DNA from: Leishmania donovani
Taxonomy: Eukaryota > Euglenozoa > Kinetoplastea > Trypanosomatida > Trypanosomatidae
Direction: 5' to 3'
DNA: 64,000 nt
Assembly (NCBI RefSeq): GCF_000227135.1
Contig: NC_018246.1
Location: forward strand, 510,055-574,054
A program made the translations under genes and the position numbers. The notes beneath the pieces are model-generated. The model ran no database searches. It was given only the letters and a program-made list of their open reading frames with translations, and was not told the origin of the DNA. This document shows positions 62,921 through 64,000 of the stretch, one piece after another (the stretch's first letter is position 1; each line of letters opens with the position of its first letter).

Positions 62921-64000
62921 ATGGAGCCAGAGAAAGCGTTCAACGAAGAGCCGGAGGCGACTGTGCAGGACCCCTCGCTGGTGTCGCCCTCGTCCCTCCT
63001 CCAAGGCTCCGCGCTGCCGTTGCTATCGCCATCCACTTCTGTCTCGCAACCACCCCGCACTGCGCCTTCGTGGAGCTGCCGCCTCCACTTCGTGAGCCCC
63101 ACCACGGCGCTGGACATTGGGGCCGCCGATTACAGCACCGTTTACCCTCGGCTGTGTTCCATCGAGTATCTCGTGACCGCCGCAACGTGTCTGGGAACGA
63201 TGCTTTACGGGTTTGCCGTGCTCCAGTCGTTCTGCTACAAGAATTTCTTTTCGTACCAGTGGGACACCGTCGATCCGAACCCCTTCTTTGAACGCATGGG
63301 CTCCAAGGGCTACGACGATAGCATAGACGATCAATGGGTCGGGTTCATCACTCATTACAACGAATTGGTCTGCCTGGCCCTGCTGCTGGCGGGCTTTTCC
63401 GGGCTGTATCGAGCGCTGCTCTCTTACTCAACGTCATCTGCATCCCCCGTCCCCTCTGACAGCACGGCCTGCTCATCACCCTCAGCGAGCAGCGAGTGCT
63501 CAGGGTCGCTGGCCGGCCATGTAAAGGTGTGGATGCCACCGAGGTGGTTGGATAAGCTACGCTCACGCGCGCGCACTCTCGGCTCACCCTCAGGTGCACG
63601 GAGGAGGTGCACCGCCTTTCTGCAGCGCTCTTGGATCCTGCCCGCCTTCTACACGGTTGTGGGCGTCGTCTTCGTCATCTTTGTGCACGGCCCGCACTTT
63701 TTCCTCCCGCTGCTCATCATCATCGCCAACTACGTCATCTTCTCGCGGCTGCAGCGCTGGTGCCCCTACTGGCTGTTCATGGTCATCATGTGGGCCGCGC
63801 ACGTCACTCTCCTGTACCTCATCGAGATCAACGATGGGTTCGAGCAGACGCCCTGGTTACAGTACTACACTTCATGTATTCTGTCACACCTGCAAGCCAT
63901 TCAGGGAGATGCGGAAGCAATTCCTTGGGAGCAGCGTATGCGCTGGTGCGTAGCCTTCCGCATGTCGACGCTGCGCCTCATCGCCTTCAACTACGACCTG
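62921..64000 (+). CDS. GUP1: GUP1-like MBOAT acyltransferase, copy 2 (runs off the window)
   Basis: ATG at 62921 opens 360 codons without a stop up to the window end, so the gene is partial only because of the window. The N-terminus is a ~60-residue Ser/Pro-rich cytosolic stretch, followed by membrane segments near residues 77-102 (LVTAATCLGTMLYGFAVLQS) and 150-167 (VCLALLLAGFSGLYRALL). Then comes the block shared with copy 1 (from 63573; LPAFYTVVGVVFVIFVHGPH and onward). The MBOAT catalytic part should lie beyond the window and is inferred from copy 1. Residues 311-337 differ completely from copy 1 after WLQY, although both flanks are identical at DNA level. The function is presumed to be GPI-lipid remodelling in the ER. 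Confidence 0.85.
   Translation, partial: MEPEKAFNEEPEATVQDPSLVSPSSLLQGSALPLLSPSTSVSQPPRTAPSWSCRLHFVSPTTALDIGAADYSTVYPRLCSIEYLVTAATCLGTMLYGFAVLQSFCYKNFFSYQWDTVDPNPFFERMGSKGYDDSIDDQWVGFITHYNELVCLALLLAGFSGLYRALLSYSTSSASPVPSDSTACSSPSASSECSGSLAGHVKVWMPPRWLDKLRSRARTLGSPSGARRRCTAFLQRSWILPAFYTVVGVVFVIFVHGPHFFLPLLIIIANYVIFSRLQRWCPYWLFMVIMWAAHVTLLYLIEINDGFEQTPWLQYYTSCILSHLQAIQGDAEAIPWEQRMRWCVAFRMSTLRLIAFNYDL

Noticed and set aside
1..64000. CRISPR arrays, bacterial operons, Shine-Dalgarno sites
   Set aside because: The window is eukaryotic (trypanosomatid); repeats seen are microsatellites, UTR repeats and assembly duplicates without regular spacer structure.
1..64000. tRNA, rRNA or spliced-leader RNA genes
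   Set aside because: None could be recognised by eye; small snoRNAs cannot be excluded without a covariance-model search.
1..64000. Telomere proximity (TTAGGG arrays) suggested by the TATE-like remnant
   Set aside because: No telomeric hexamer array was seen, and ordinary housekeeping genes flank the element on both sides.

Overview
The window reads as a piece of a trypanosomatid chromosome, most probably Leishmania. It is GC-rich. All recognisable genes lie on the + strand in one unidirectional, intron-free cluster. They are separated by long UTR-like spacers full of TG/CA and pyrimidine tracts followed by AG, as expected for polycistronic transcription with spliced-leader trans-splicing. 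A decayed tyrosine-recombinase-type (DIRS/TATE-like) retroelement points to the Viannia subgenus (L. braziliensis group), because TATE elements are described there and not in L. major or L. infantum. The species call is inference.

Layout. 0-10 kb: two large low-complexity proteins of unknown function. 10.8-17.5 kb: a COX19-like twin-CX9C protein, an ARP2-like actin-related protein, the rRNA-processing PIN protein FCF1, and a probable mitochondrial protein. A 99% identical ~287-bp direct repeat lies downstream of both the COX19 and ARP2 genes, so it brackets ARP2. 19.6-31.6 kb: a conserved-type hypothetical, an antisense remnant of an ingi/L1Tc-like (DIRE-like) retroposon, a 1791-residue TPR-like protein with an overlapping uORF, and the peroxin PEX12. 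32.8-40.2 kb: a small CxxC protein, a SURP-domain protein, and two HIR-family (SPFH/band 7) paralogues. 41.9-50.8 kb: a probable pseudokinase and a large hypothetical, separated by 3.4 kb that contains an AT-rich block. 51.7-56.8 kb: decayed coding remnants including reverse transcriptase and RNase H pieces. 57.5-64 kb: one small possible gene, then two GUP1-like MBOAT acyltransferase copies. The first lacks its 5' end; the second runs off the window.

The genes do not form one pathway, as is usual in trypanosomatids. Themes are organelle biogenesis (COX19, PEX12 and several presequence-bearing proteins), RNA processing (FCF1, SURP), actin and membrane-microdomain scaffolds (ARP2, HIR), and GPI/lipid remodelling (GUP1).

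Assembly caution: there are four 99-N gaps. At three of them the sequence before the gap is repeated almost exactly after it (199, ~670 and 422 bp), so these are very probably unmerged contig overlaps and not biological duplications. The fourth (56339-56437) differs: the two 336-bp copies then continue into different sequences. There is also a 9-N gap at 22092.
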